Positions 56,893 to 64,000 of a stretch of 64,000 nt of DNA are shown here, one piece after another (position 1 is the stretch's first letter; each line of letters starts with the position of its first letter). Under the pieces are notes generated by a model, which saw only the letters and a list, made by a program, of their open reading frames with translations, did no database searches and was not told the DNA's origin. The translations under genes and the position numbers were made by a program. Origin of the DNA: Planctomycetaceae bacterium (lineage in GTDB: Bacteria; Planctomycetota; Planctomycetia; Planctomycetales; Planctomycetaceae); contig JANQRQ010000306.1 in NCBI GenBank assembly GCA_028284485.1, positions 51,239 through 115,238 on the forward strand, read 5' to 3'.

Positions 56893-56907
56893 CCAGGCAG
56901 GGCCTGG
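56893..56907. terminator. hairpin directly after the decarboxylase stop
   Basis: CCAGGC / GCCTGG with a 3-base loop begins at the base after TGA, between convergent genes. Short and without T-tract. Confidence 0.4.
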
Positions 56908-57016
56908 AACTAAACAAGCTGCCGCTCGGATGGCGCAGTGGCCAAGCACGTTCAGAACGCTCTGACTCGTAGCGCGACGAATGTGCGCAGACTGCAATGG
57001 TATTTTGCGAAAGATG

Positions 57017-58321
57017 CTAAGCGTCATCCTCGCGGAAAAACCTGCGGCCCTTTAAATCGAAACGGGGTAATGCACCACTCGGGACAGCGACGACTTCGGC
57101 GTAGAAATTCAAGCGGGCCTTAATCGCCCGCCGAACCGAGGCGACAAGCTGCTGCTCATCAGGACTACCCGCGAGTGATGCATCCGGCTCGATTTCGACG
57201 GTCAATTCCTGCATCGACCGGACTCTGCGTACGGTGATACGAAACTCCGCCACTTCGTCAAACTCGCGGATGATCGCCTCCAAGCTGGAGGGGAATACAT
57301 TGTTTCCGCGGATCGTAACCATGTCGTCGGACCGGCCCAGAATTCCCCGATCCAGCCGCATCAATTCCCGCCCACAGGGGCAGGGATTCGTATCCTCGCG
57401 CACCAAATCACCCGTTCGATAGCGAATCAACGGAGTTCCCGTGCGTCCGAGTGTGGTAATTATCAACTCTCCCAACTCGCCTGGCTCGACAAGCTCGCCG
57501 GTATCGGAGTCCACGATTTCGGCAATACATTCGGTTTCCAGTAGATGCAGCCCGCCGGGATTCTCAACACATTCGTTGCCGAGTGGTCCGACTTCGGTCA
57601 TGCCCCAGTGATCAAAAACTCGCGCATTCCAGGCCTCTTCAATGCGTTGCCGCGTCGCGGGAATCGAACCGCCCGGCTCGCCTGCCACAATAAATCCTCG
57701 GACTGAACAATTCTTAAGGTCGAAACCAAGTTCTTCTGCCGCCTCCGCCAATCGCAGTGCATAACTGGGAGTGCAACAAACGATTGTCGCCTCGTGATCT
57801 TCGATCATCTGCAAGCGAGTTTCACTCCCCATGCCGCCGCCAGCAAGGCAAAGTCGCCCGATGCGTTGCGCCCCTTCAAAAGCCGCCCAAAATCCGACAA
57901 ACGGGCCAAACGAAAATGGAAAGAAAAACCGATCCTCTTTGGTCACACCGACCAGCCGGTAGATTTGTTCCCAGCTTTCGAGGACCCACTGCCAATTGCC
58001 CGGCGTATCCAGCCAGCGCAACGGTCGTCCGGTCGTCCCCGAGGTTTGATGCATACGCGTGTAAGCGGTGCGCTCGTACGTCATATTGGTGCCGTACGGA
58101 GGCTGCCGACCCTGGTCGTCGACCAGTTCCTGCTTGGTGGTCAGCGGCAATTTCCGAAAGTCATCCAGCGTCTGAATCGCAGCAACATCGACGCCGGCAT
58201 CGGCATATTTTTTTGTCCAAAATGCGTTGGCGGGAATGATTTCCTCAAGAAGCCGGCGGATGCGGTCCACTTGAGTTTGTTTGATCGCCGCAGTTCCGAA
58301 ACGGTCTTTTTCTGCAGTCAT
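57017..58321 (-). CDS. phenylacetate-CoA ligase-like AMP-binding enzyme
   Basis: 434 residues, the length of PaaK. ATP-binding HQTSGTTGRPLRW (about 90-102), IRYRTGDLV, and the C-terminal hinge GRSDDMVTIRGNNVFPSSLEAII match the PaaK/adenylate-forming family. It should activate an aryl or other carboxylic acid to its CoA thioester. No phenylacetate pathway genes are nearby, so the substrate is open. It converges with the 2-oxoacid decarboxylase. Confidence 0.9.
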   Translation of the reverse strand: MTAEKDRFGTAAIKQTQVDRIRRLLEEIIPANAFWTKKYADAGVDVAAIQTLDDFRKLPLTTKQELVDDQGRQPPYGTNMTYERTAYTRMHQTSGTTGRPLRWLDTPGNWQWVLESWEQIYRLVGVTKEDRFFFPFSFGPFVGFWAAFEGAQRIGRLCLAGGGMGSETRLQMIEDHEATIVCCTPSYALRLAEAAEELGFDLKNCSVRGFIVAGEPGGSIPATRQRIEEAWNARVFDHWGMTEVGPLGNECVENPGGLHLLETECIAEIVDSDTGELVEPGELGELIITTLGRTGTPLIRYRTGDLVREDTNPCPCGRELMRLDRGILGRSDDMVTIRGNNVFPSSLEAIIREFDEVAEFRITVRRVRSMQELTVEIEPDASLAGSPDEQQLVASVRRAIKARLNFYAEVVAVPSGALPRFDLKGRRFFREDDA

Positions 58322-58509
58322 GTCAGCCCTGGTACACGAGTCGTAAATTCAACTGTACCAACATATTGCCACAACCGCTGAGAATCGACAAGTGGACCGC
58401 GCAACCATCTCGCCTCGGGCCTTAACCCCTTAAAGTCGTCACGATCGATTCGTCGATCTAATGGTATAGCACGATCGGCAACACAGAGAGCGTCCGGGTG
58501 GAGATTGGT

Positions 58510-59058
58510 ATGCACAAGCAAAGCACGCAGGATCCGATGCGCCTCGGATTTCTGACGGCGCTGGAGATTCCGAAACGCGGGCACGTTGCCGGCCTGTTGG
58601 TGACTAACCACTTCGGCCGGCCGCTAGAGTTCCAGTGCACGACTCCGGTCAAGCCGAACCGTACTCAGGAACTGTTGTACGGCCCCACGCTTGTGCCATT
58701 CATTTTGGGAGATTTGCTCTCTCGCACGCTGCTGGAGAAAGTGGGCGTCAAGCCGCAACTCGTGCTGACCGATTCGCCCGACATGCTCGAACTGCGGAAC
58801 TATGTTTCGATTCCGGTCGCCTGCCTGATCGAAGACGACACAACCAGTCATTCGACAGTGGTGCAGCGCTCTGTCGATTCCGTACAGACCGTCAAACTGG
58901 GGTTGCATCACTTCGCTGTGCATCCGGCCCACCAAAAAGATTTGGGCGTGCTACGCGATCGAACGACCGGCTTCGCGGACACCGTTGACTTGAGCGAGCC
59001 TCTCGACAGGGTACGTGAAGCGCTGCAGGAAACTATGTCGGCAGGAGCAGCAGCGTGA
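58510..59058 (+). CDS. unknown protein coupled to SNF2 helicase
   Basis: 182 residues from ATG 58510, which has GGTGGAG 6 bases upstream; a GTG 12 bases earlier is less likely. No signal peptide, helix or known motif. The chain looks well folded, with an alpha/beta pattern and segments such as [20 protein letters not shown] and [23 protein letters not shown]. Its stop overlaps the GTG start of the SNF2 gene (GTGA), so the two proteins are made together. Family not recognised. Confidence 0.75.
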   Translation: MHKQSTQDPMRLGFLTALEIPKRGHVAGLLVTNHFGRPLEFQCTTPVKPNRTQELLYGPTLVPFILGDLLSRTLLEKVGVKPQLVLTDSPDMLELRNYVSIPVACLIEDDTTSHSTVVQRSVDSVQTVKLGLHHFAVHPAHQKDLGVLRDRTTGFADTVDLSEPLDRVREALQETMSAGAAA

Positions 59059-60998
59059 GCGGCGGCGGAATGTCGAATCGTTCGTTGGCGAGGCCCGCAG
59101 ACGGCATGAACGAATTTTCGCAAGCGGAAGTTCCCGGCATCGAAGACACGACACCCCCGTGCAGACGACCAACTGCGGTTGAACTCAATATCGCGGCGGA
59201 ATGCCAACCCGTGTCATTGGACCTTTCTGCGGACATTTTTGCCGCCGGCATTAACGGTGCGCTGCAACGGTTCCCAACCGTGGAATGCCAATCGATCGCC
59301 ATTCTCGATAAAGGTTTCACGATTCCATCATGGAAACCGTATTGGCCCAAGGTCCCAACATTCGGGTTAACCTTCCCCGAGGGGATGGAGTTTCTCCCCG
59401 CCGAAACGGAATCGGATGCGAAATCGGACGAGAAGCTTCGCCACATCGAAGGGCCACAGCGGCCCGATTCTGAAGGAGCCACACCAGCCAAACGCAAGCT
59501 GACTCGGCTCAAGCCAGCCGGCGACGATCTCAGCATCGAAGATCGCCTGTTCTACCTGCTCCAGCCGCCGTTAGAAACGTGGCTCAAAGGTCAGGAACTG
59601 ATCATGCCCTTCGAACCGTTCCCGTATCAGTACGAGGGAATTGGTTGGTTGTTCGCACAAAAGTCGGCTTTGCTGGCCGACGAAATGGGCCTCGGCAAAA
59701 CGATGCAAACGATCACGGCTGTCCGACTGCTGTTGCGTAGCGGTCAGATTCGTCGTGTGTTGTTGATCTGTCCAAAGCCGCTCATTCCCAACTGGCAGCG
59801 CGAATTCAAGTTGTGGGCTGAAGAATTGCCGGTTGTCACGGTCGAGGGCGACAGCGCCCGACGCCGGATGATCTGGTCGATGCCGAACACGCCCATTCTG
59901 ATGGCGAACTATGAACTCTTGGTGCGCGACTTCGAAGCGATGTCGGCTGACGAGTTCCCAAGGTTCGACCTGGTTGTCCTCGATGAGGCGCAGCGTATCA
60001 AGAATCGCGAATCGCTCACGTCGTCGACCGCTCGATCGGTTCCACGCAAACGAAGCTGGGCACTCACCGGTACGCCGATCGAGAATCGGCCGGCGGAACT
60101 CGCTTCGCTGTACGAGTTTCTCGAAGTCATCCCACCCCGCGGCACACCCGACTTGCGGCAGCTCACGCAACTCGCCGAAACATATATTCTCCGCCGCACC
60201 AAAGATCTCGTGCTGACCGATTTGCCGCCCCGCCTCGATCGGGATGAGTATCTCGACTTGGCTCCCTCACAGAAGCGGGCCTATGAAATCGCCGAGAAGG
60301 AAGGCGTCATCCAGCTCGACGAAATGGGCGAGTCGATTACCATCCAGCACGTCTTCGAACTGGTGCTGCGGCTGAAGCAAATCACCAACTTCGATCCGCT
60401 GACCGGCGAAAGTGCCAAACTCGATCGCCTGATCGCCGACATGGAAGAAATCTCCGCCAGCGGCGGGAAAGCGATTCTCTTCAGCCAATGGACCCGCTGT
60501 CTCGACTGGCTTAAAGAGCGACTCGGCGAATACGGATCGTTAATCTATCACGGCGGCGTTCCCAGCAAGAAGCGCGAAGGCATTCTGACGCAGTTCAAGG
60601 AAGACCCCGACAGCCATTTGCTGTTAATGAGCTACGGTACCGGCGCGGTTGGATTAAATTTGCAGTTTGCGGGCTATGTCTTTTTGTTCGATCGCTGGTG
60701 GAATCCAGCAGTCGAAGACCAGGCGATTAACCGGGCTCATCGCATCGGGCAGAAAAATCCGGTCATCGTCACGAAGTTCATCTCCAAAGACACGATCGAA
60801 GAACGCATCGACCGCGTGCTGCAGCAGAAGCGAGAGTTATTCGCCGCCATTCTCGGGGAAGGCGACAATACCAATGTCTCGCTGAGCCTGAATGCTTCGG
60901 AAATCTTCTCGCTGTTCGACCTCAAGGCCCGCAGCGGCAAAGGGACCAAGACAATCGGGCCCGAAGAACCGAAGGCCGGCGATAAAGACGCCGCTTGA
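59055..60998 (+). CDS. SNF2-family DEAD/DEAH helicase-like ATPase
   Basis: 647 residues. A 180-residue N-terminal part of unknown fold precedes the two RecA-like domains. Motif [13 protein letters not shown] (about 214-225), motif II VVLDEAQ (about 310), motif [12 protein letters not shown], and motifs V-VI in the second half ([22 protein letters not shown]) are intact. It should translocate on double-stranded DNA to remodel bound proteins, as RapA/HepA-like enzymes do. GTG start overlaps the previous gene; ATG 59070 is the alternative. Confidence 0.9.
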   Translation: MSGGGMSNRSLARPADGMNEFSQAEVPGIEDTTPPCRRPTAVELNIAAECQPVSLDLSADIFAAGINGALQRFPTVECQSIAILDKGFTIPSWKPYWPKVPTFGLTFPEGMEFLPAETESDAKSDEKLRHIEGPQRPDSEGATPAKRKLTRLKPAGDDLSIEDRLFYLLQPPLETWLKGQELIMPFEPFPYQYEGIGWLFAQKSALLADEMGLGKTMQTITAVRLLLRSGQIRRVLLICPKPLIPNWQREFKLWAEELPVVTVEGDSARRRMIWSMPNTPILMANYELLVRDFEAMSADEFPRFDLVVLDEAQRIKNRESLTSSTARSVPRKRSWALTGTPIENRPAELASLYEFLEVIPPRGTPDLRQLTQLAETYILRRTKDLVLTDLPPRLDRDEYLDLAPSQKRAYEIAEKEGVIQLDEMGESITIQHVFELVLRLKQITNFDPLTGESAKLDRLIADMEEISASGGKAILFSQWTRCLDWLKERLGEYGSLIYHGGVPSKKREGILTQFKEDPDSHLLLMSYGTGAVGLNLQFAGYVFLFDRWWNPAVEDQAINRAHRIGQKNPVIVTKFISKDTIEERIDRVLQQKRELFAAILGEGDNTNVSLSLNASEIFSLFDLKARSGKGTKTIGPEEPKAGDKDAA

Positions 60999-61215
60999 TC
61001 GACGCACATACTCGTCGGCGCGAATCTTGTCGATGCGAACAGCAAACGATTGCACTGCCCGGCCGAACCGCGGCCGCGCTCCCTCCACGTTTGCGGAATC
61101 TCCATTCGTTCGGTAAGTATTGATCATCTTGCCGAGATTCATCACGACGCACGATCGCGTGATGTAGCGCGGCTGTTCCGCGAATTCTCAACCGTCAACA
61201 ACAAAGCAGATCCTC

Positions 61216-62616
61216 ATGAGCAACACCCGCCCGAACATCCTGTGGTACTGCACCGATCAACAACGCTTTGACACAATCGGCGCACTGGGCAATCCGTATG
61301 TCCGGACACCGACGATCGACAGCCTCGTGCAATCGGGAACGGCCTTTACACACGCTTACTGTCAAAGCCCAATTTGCACACCGAGTCGCGCCAGCTTTAT
61401 GACCGGCATGTATCCCAGCCGCGTGCACAACTGCCGCAATGGAAATGGATCGTGGCCCAACCATCCGCCGCTGATTTCCAAGCTCATCGCCGACAGCGGA
61501 TACGATTGCGGCATGATCGGCAAGTTCCACCTGCAAAGTTCCGGTCATCGGACTGAACCGCGCCTCGATGATGGCTATCGCTTTTGGAAGTTCAGCCACG
61601 CTCCCCGCGATGACTGGGAGGAAGGCCACGACTACGCCGATTGGGTGCGTGAACGCGGCGGCGACCTCGATGAATTGCGTAACAGCGAAGATCGTGTTCC
61701 GACTGAGCTTCACCAAACGACCTGGACCTCGGAACGGGCGATCGAGTTTATCGAGCAAACACGGTCCACGCCTTGGATGCTGACGCTGAATCCCTATGAT
61801 CCCCACCCGCCGTTTATTCCGCCGCGATCGTATGCCGACACGTTCGACCCCGATGCGCTCCCCGGCCCTTATTTTCGCGACTCCGATTTGGCGCAGCAAA
61901 AACAGCTGGAGGACATCGACTTTCAAACCAAGGGAGTACACCCGGATGAATTCGACGGTAAGAAAGTTCAGGCGTTGTACTACGCCATGATCGCTCAAAT
62001 TGATGATCAGTTCGCGCGAATCCTCAAGTGCCTGGAAGAGACCGGCCAGCGCGAGAACACCGTCGTCATCTTCACCAGCGATCACGGGGAAATGGCGGGA
62101 GATCATGGGCTGCTGTATAAGGGTTGCCGCTTTTACGAAGGCCTGGTCCGCATCCCGTTAATCTTTCATTGGCCGGGTCAAATTCAGGAGAATTTGCAAA
62201 GCGACGCCCTAGTGGAACTCGTCGATCTTTCGGCGACGCTACTCGATTTTGCGAGCGTAACACCCCCCGAACAAATCCAAGGCCGCAGTCTTCTACCGAT
62301 TCTGTCGGGCGCAGCGCCGCCGAACCATCACCGCGATTTTGTACGTAGTGAGTACTACGATGCACTCGCCTCGCATTTTGTTGGTGGTGACGAATCATAT
62401 GCCACCATGTATCGCAACCGCCGATACAAACTGGTCGTCTATCACGGACACAACTTGGGCGAACTTTACGATCTCGAAAAGGATCCCTGGGAATTCGACA
62501 ACCTGTGGGATAGCGCCGACCACCAGGCCCTCAAATGCGAACTGCTGCAAGCCAGCTTCGATGCCTCGATTTTGAACAGTGTCGATGTCGGCACGCCGCG
62601 CATTGCCCCGATGTGA
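61216..62616 (+). CDS. sulfatase without signal peptide
   Basis: 466 residues. Starts directly with the fold (MSNTRPNILWYCTDQQ), so no export signal is visible. The formylglycine signature CTPSRASFMTGMYP has Cys near residue 55; FTSDHGEMAGDHGLLYKG is the second metal motif. Related to choline-sulfatase/arylsulfatase A-type enzymes. Absence of a signal suggests a cytoplasmic small-molecule sulfate ester as substrate, unlike the two other sulfatases here. Confidence 0.9.
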   Translation: MSNTRPNILWYCTDQQRFDTIGALGNPYVRTPTIDSLVQSGTAFTHAYCQSPICTPSRASFMTGMYPSRVHNCRNGNGSWPNHPPLISKLIADSGYDCGMIGKFHLQSSGHRTEPRLDDGYRFWKFSHAPRDDWEEGHDYADWVRERGGDLDELRNSEDRVPTELHQTTWTSERAIEFIEQTRSTPWMLTLNPYDPHPPFIPPRSYADTFDPDALPGPYFRDSDLAQQKQLEDIDFQTKGVHPDEFDGKKVQALYYAMIAQIDDQFARILKCLEETGQRENTVVIFTSDHGEMAGDHGLLYKGCRFYEGLVRIPLIFHWPGQIQENLQSDALVELVDLSATLLDFASVTPPEQIQGRSLLPILSGAAPPNHHRDFVRSEYYDALASHFVGGDESYATMYRNRRYKLVVYHGHNLGELYDLEKDPWEFDNLWDSADHQALKCELLQASFDASILNSVDVGTPRIAPM

Positions 62617-62954
62617 ATGCGTAAAGCTTTGGCGTACAGCACGATCTATAGTTGGACCACTTCTCCAATTGGTAACCCGACGCGCCAGCGAGGGATGCTA
62701 AATCGTAACACAAGATTCGCTTTTGATGACGCGACATCATCAAAGCCTGAAGCGCCAGCGAAGGCACCTACTTAGTGTTTCAAGAGGATTTTCTAGAACT
62801 CATTGCAGGCCGGGCTGCGATAGCCACGATCTCCCGCTTGCTGCACCAGTTTTCGCTTGCAGTTTGCGACTGCGTGCGGCTCTAATGAAACAGCGACTTT
62901 GCAAACGTCATCCTCACCGCAATATCGCAAACCCTCGTTGCTTTGAAAGGCCGC
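62617..62954. other. 338-bp intergenic region with ACCCGACGCGCCAGCGAGGG-type repeats
   Basis: Two related units, 62672-62697 and a degenerate 62746-62766 (CGCCAGCGA core in both), lie between the sulfatase and the next gene. No gene seen. Confidence 0.5.
62672..62697. repeat. GACGCGCCAGCGAGGG repeat unit
   Basis: GTAACCCGACGCGCCAGCG with AGGGATG; the second unit 50 bases on shares GCGCCAGCGA.AGG. This short unit has the look of a dispersed intergenic repeat; copy number outside the window is unknown. Confidence 0.45.
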
Positions 62955-63941
62955 ATGATGATTCGAAACAGCAAATTGCATCACGCATCGACACTTCTTT
63001 TCGCCTCCATCATGCTGTTCGTGGTCACAAATGCCGGCCGCGCTGACGAAGAGGGCCCGAACTTTCGGCGACCGTCTAACGACGCCGAACTGAAATACTG
63101 GCTCGAAAACATGATCATCTATCACGGTTTCGATCATGACGAGGTGCAAACAGCCACCGGATTGACGCACGACGAAATCGATGCCGCCATCAAGCAACTC
63201 GACATCGACACGGAGTTGGAAATCCCAAACGAAGACGACGCTCCCCTGCTTTGCCTCCCCTTTCCCGGCGGGCGACACCCCCGTATCGGATTTTTGGAAG
63301 GGGCCATCCGTCCGCAAAGAGAATCGAAAATCAGCGTATTCACACCCTGGAAGCGTCACGATTATGTGGTCGTCGATGTCCCCGAGGCGATCTGGTCGAA
63401 CTTGGGCCTCACGTATCTGGCGCACACACATGTCCCGACGGTCTGGACGCGCCAGAACGTCGAACTCGAACGGCTCGAATGGAACCGCCGCGACGACGGC
63501 ACATTCGATATCCGCCGCACGCTTCCCAATGGCATCGAGTTCTCTGCCAAGATTCAGCCGACACCTCATGCGGTTCATATGGACCTGTGGCTTTACAACG
63601 GCACATCGGAGATGCTGACAGACCTACGTGTGCAGAATTGCGTCATGCTTAAATCCGCCGAGGGGTTCAACGAGCAAACAAAGGAGAACAAAGTCAGCCG
63701 CCAGCCTTACACGGCGTGCCGTTCGGACGATGGTCGCCGCTGGGTCATCACTGCCTGGGAACCGAATCATCGGGCGTGGGCGAACGAGCGCTGCCCCTGT
63801 CTGCATTCCGATCCGAAGTTTCCCGATTGCGCGCCGGGTGAAATCAAACGGGTCCGCGGCTGGTTGTCGTTTTACGAAGGGACCGACATCGAAGCCGAGT
63901 TCGATCGCATCGCCGCCACCGGCTGGAACAAGCGCCCGTAG
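62955..63941 (+). CDS. secreted protein of unknown function
   Basis: About 328 residues from the ATG at 62955, which has GAAAGG 6 bases upstream. Signal peptide (MMIRNSKLHHASTLLFASIMLFVVTNAGRA), then a soluble body with a predicted helical part (LKYWLENMIIYHGFDHDEV, TGLTHDEIDAAIKQL) and a beta-rich second half (WSNLGLTYLAHTHVPTVW, LERLEWNRRDDGTFDIRRTLPNG). No motif recognised. Behind a sulfatase, so a role in carbohydrate use is conceivable. The C-terminus ends at a clear stop before the window edge. Confidence 0.75.
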   Translation: MMIRNSKLHHASTLLFASIMLFVVTNAGRADEEGPNFRRPSNDAELKYWLENMIIYHGFDHDEVQTATGLTHDEIDAAIKQLDIDTELEIPNEDDAPLLCLPFPGGRHPRIGFLEGAIRPQRESKISVFTPWKRHDYVVVDVPEAIWSNLGLTYLAHTHVPTVWTRQNVELERLEWNRRDDGTFDIRRTLPNGIEFSAKIQPTPHAVHMDLWLYNGTSEMLTDLRVQNCVMLKSAEGFNEQTKENKVSRQPYTACRSDDGRRWVITAWEPNHRAWANERCPCLHSDPKFPDCAPGEIKRVRGWLSFYEGTDIEAEFDRIAATGWNKRP

Positions 63942-64000
63942 ATGGGTGACCGCGCTCGGAAGATAGTTGGCGTCCCACCTGCCGCCGACTCTTCTTCTAG

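Noticed and set aside
56925..56990. tRNA-like stretch (GGATGGCGCAGTGGCC)
   Set aside because: No complete cloverleaf, no TTCGA arm and no acceptor stem pairing.

Overview
This 64 kb stretch looks like the chromosome of a planctomycete (class Planctomycetia). The lineage markers are two clusters of planctomycete cytochrome-c/DUF1549/DUF1553 and DUF1501 proteins, a WD40-cytochrome c-PPC protein, three sulfatases, many small GC-balanced genes with long spacers, and a sigma-28/CsrA pair. I saw no phage, IS element, CRISPR array, rRNA or tRNA. The genus cannot be fixed from the sequence alone.

Layout. 0.2-1.3 kb: a small two-helix membrane protein and the flagellar sigma factor FliA. 1.4-3 kb: queE and queC (7-deazaguanine synthesis), reading leftward and separated by a dispersed repeat. 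3.2-10.9 kb: a leftward five-gene efflux operon (MarR regulator, very long TolC-like lipoprotein, HlyD/MacA-like adaptor with an EF-hand and Gly-rich tail, ABC ATPase, MacB-like permease). 11.4-15 kb: a rightward unit of sulfatase, mannonate dehydratase and M24 peptidase. 15.4-23.8 kb: a leftward nitrate assimilation operon (NarK-type transporter, four-module nitrite reductase fusion, DmsB-DmsC fusion, NasA) whose genes overlap by ATGA. Opposite it are a FixJ-like regulator and an alginate-type porin with a Cys-rich lead-in. 27-32.5 kb: a small unknown protein, RmlD-like reductase, an ABC exporter with wrecked ATPase motifs, an ABC-2 permease and acylphosphatase. 32.6-39.7 kb: first DUF1501/DUF1549 cluster. 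40 kb: csrA, followed by 0.8 kb without a gene. 41-45 kb: Gfo/Idh/MocA oxidoreductase, RNase Z-like hydrolase, Uma2 protein, GNAT. 45-50.8 kb: second DUF1501/DUF1549 cluster with a sulfatase. 51-54.8 kb: PP2C phosphatase, Ser/Thr kinase, LOG-family protein, MoxR-like ATPase. 55-61 kb: thiamine-diphosphate 2-oxoacid decarboxylase with a histone-like N-terminus, phenylacetate-CoA-ligase-like enzyme, a small unknown protein translationally coupled to an SNF2 helicase. 61-64 kb: a sulfatase without signal peptide and a secreted unknown protein.

The most striking signals are: (1) a dispersed ~102-bp repeat in three copies, two of which run into a Shine-Dalgarno and ATG; (2) the nitrite reductase fusion (siroheme, rubredoxin, Rieske, FNR) beside a membrane DmsBC fusion, suggesting an unusual electron supply for nitrate assimilation; (3) an ABC exporter that has lost Walker A, Q-loop, signature and H-loop residues; (4) an inverted-repeat-bounded, MITE-like segment and several palindromes placed at convergent gene ends; (5) an imperfect 20-bp inverted repeat in the promoter region between the nitrate operon and the FixJ-like regulator. 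All family names are from motif recognition by eye; no database search was possible.
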